Assembly: GCA_009781535.1 (NCBI GenBank)
Contig: WQXX01000080.1
Coordinates: forward strand, 1 to 5,469
Direction: 5' to 3'
Length of the DNA stretch: 5,469 nt
From: Coriobacteriia bacterium
GTDB lineage: Bacteria > Actinomycetota > Coriobacteriia > Coriobacteriales > UBA8131
Position 1 is the stretch's first letter; the number at the start of each line of letters is the position of its first letter. The notes beneath the pieces were generated by a model. That model saw nothing but the letters and a program-made list of their open reading frames with translations, was not told the DNA's origin and did no database searches. Position numbers and translations under genes: made by a program. Positions 5,133 through 5,469 of the stretch are shown piece after piece.

Positions 5133-5144
5133 TCAGAGCTCTGA
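5133..5144. promoter_or_regulatory. 12-bp perfect palindrome, possible operator
   Basis: TCAGAGCTCTGA is its own reverse complement. It lies about 8-19 bases downstream of the start point expected from the minus-strand promoter at 5158-5186, a usual place for a repressor site. No second copy was noticed in the window, and a palindrome of this size could arise by chance. Confidence 0.3.
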
Positions 5145-5157
5145 TCACAACAGTTAG

Positions 5158-5186
5158 AAGATACAGGTTGTAGCCGCGCAATTCAA
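5158..5186 (-). promoter_or_regulatory. Candidate promoter of the zinc-ribbon gene
   Basis: On the minus strand TTGAAT (5181-5186) and TATCTT (5158-5163) are separated by exactly 17 bases, each matching consensus at 4 of 6. The sequence upstream of the -35 has two A runs that could act as an UP element. The leader would be about 75 bases. A second, weaker pair (TTGTAT, 18 bases, TACGAT) lies closer to the gene. Confidence 0.45.
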
Positions 5187-5253
5187 CCCTTTTTGGGCCT
5201 TTTTAGATGAATCGTTTATTCTGGCTTCCGTCGGCTTTCGTCTACGACAACTG

Positions 5254-5282
5254 TTCAATTCTCCGTGAAGGAAAAGTATGCT
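5254..5282 (+). promoter_or_regulatory. Weak candidate promoter of the edge lipoprotein gene
   Basis: TTCAAT (5254-5259), a 17-base spacer and TATGCT (5277-5282) precede the ATG at 5316. The matches are 3 of 6 and 4 of 6. It would be divergent from the zinc-ribbon promoter, with about 70 bases between the -35 boxes. Confidence 0.28.
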
Positions 5283-5315
5283 ACTATCCACACAGAAAAC
5301 TTGGAAGGGAGTACC

Positions 5316-5469
5316 ATGAAAACATTACAAAGCATCCTTATTGGTTTGGTTATCATCACTCTCGCATTTTCTCTGGTTGCATGCTTTGGGCCGGGGGTTC
5401 AGGACTATGAGTATCAGGTTGCGGACGGATATAAGCTCGTTCGAAGCTCCGCGCATATGATTCAGGTCG
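5316..5469 (+). CDS. Lipoprotein of unknown function (N-terminal part)
   Basis: The frame runs off the right edge after 51 complete codons. It starts at ATG 5316, preceded by GGAAGGGAG (5303-5311). The product begins MKTLQ, then a hydrophobic segment (residues 7-21) and the lipobox LVAC with Cys23, a class II signal peptide in which Lgt would lipidate Cys23 and signal peptidase II would cut before it. The mature start is FGPGVQDYEYQ and continues without a domain I recognise. The mature protein would be anchored to the outer face of the membrane. Alternative reading frames across this stretch (for example 5207-5410) lack a ribosome binding site and any family resemblance. Confidence 0.8.
   Translation, partial: MKTLQSILIGLVIITLAFSLVACFGPGVQDYEYQVADGYKLVRSSAHMIQV

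Noticed and set aside
5207..5410. 67-codon open frame overlapping the edge lipoprotein
   Set aside because: No ribosome binding site; the frame starting at 5316 has a clear signal peptide with lipobox and a purine-rich ribosome site.

Overview
The window looks like part of the chromosome of a Gram-positive bacterium, most probably a low-GC member of the Actinomycetota such as the Coriobacteriia. This is inferred from three things: a MurT-GatD pair that amidates lipid II, several copies of the largely actinobacterial DUF2510 domain, and roughly balanced base composition. No rRNA, tRNA, CRISPR array or mobile element is visible. No gene-free stretch reaches 300 bases.

Layout. The first 1.1 kb (+ strand) holds the 3' end of murT followed by complete gatD, coupled by a strong ribosome binding site. 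They converge on a block of five minus-strand genes. Read in the direction of transcription (right to left) these are: a zinc-ribbon membrane protein (5077-4352, strong terminator); a DUF2510 membrane protein, here called C (4120-3602, strong terminator); a prolipoprotein diacylglyceryl transferase, lgt (3531-2536); and two tandem paralogous DUF2510 membrane proteins, B (2428-1967) and A (1886-1326), ending at a strong terminator at 1262-1300. At the right edge a divergent + strand gene begins at 5316 and encodes the N-terminus of a lipoprotein that runs off the window.

How the genes relate. Most products act at the cell envelope: MurT-GatD modifies the peptidoglycan precursor lipid II, Lgt lipidates prolipoproteins, and the edge gene encodes a typical Lgt substrate. 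The four remaining proteins are unrecognised in function but share one plan: a small N-terminal module (DUF2510, or a four-cysteine zinc ribbon), a Pro/Ala/Gln-rich flexible linker, and a hydrophobic membrane region. All three DUF2510 proteins end in two aromatic residues (YY, YY, FY). The cluster around lgt is the best candidate for something undescribed. The Lgt itself differs from the E. coli enzyme at key positions (a Cys-rich GCFMAGCCYG signature and Tyr in place of the HGG histidine) and carries a C-terminal tail with a 14-residue repeat.

Limits: all family assignments are from reading motifs; no database search or structure prediction was run. Promoters are matched by eye and are tentative.
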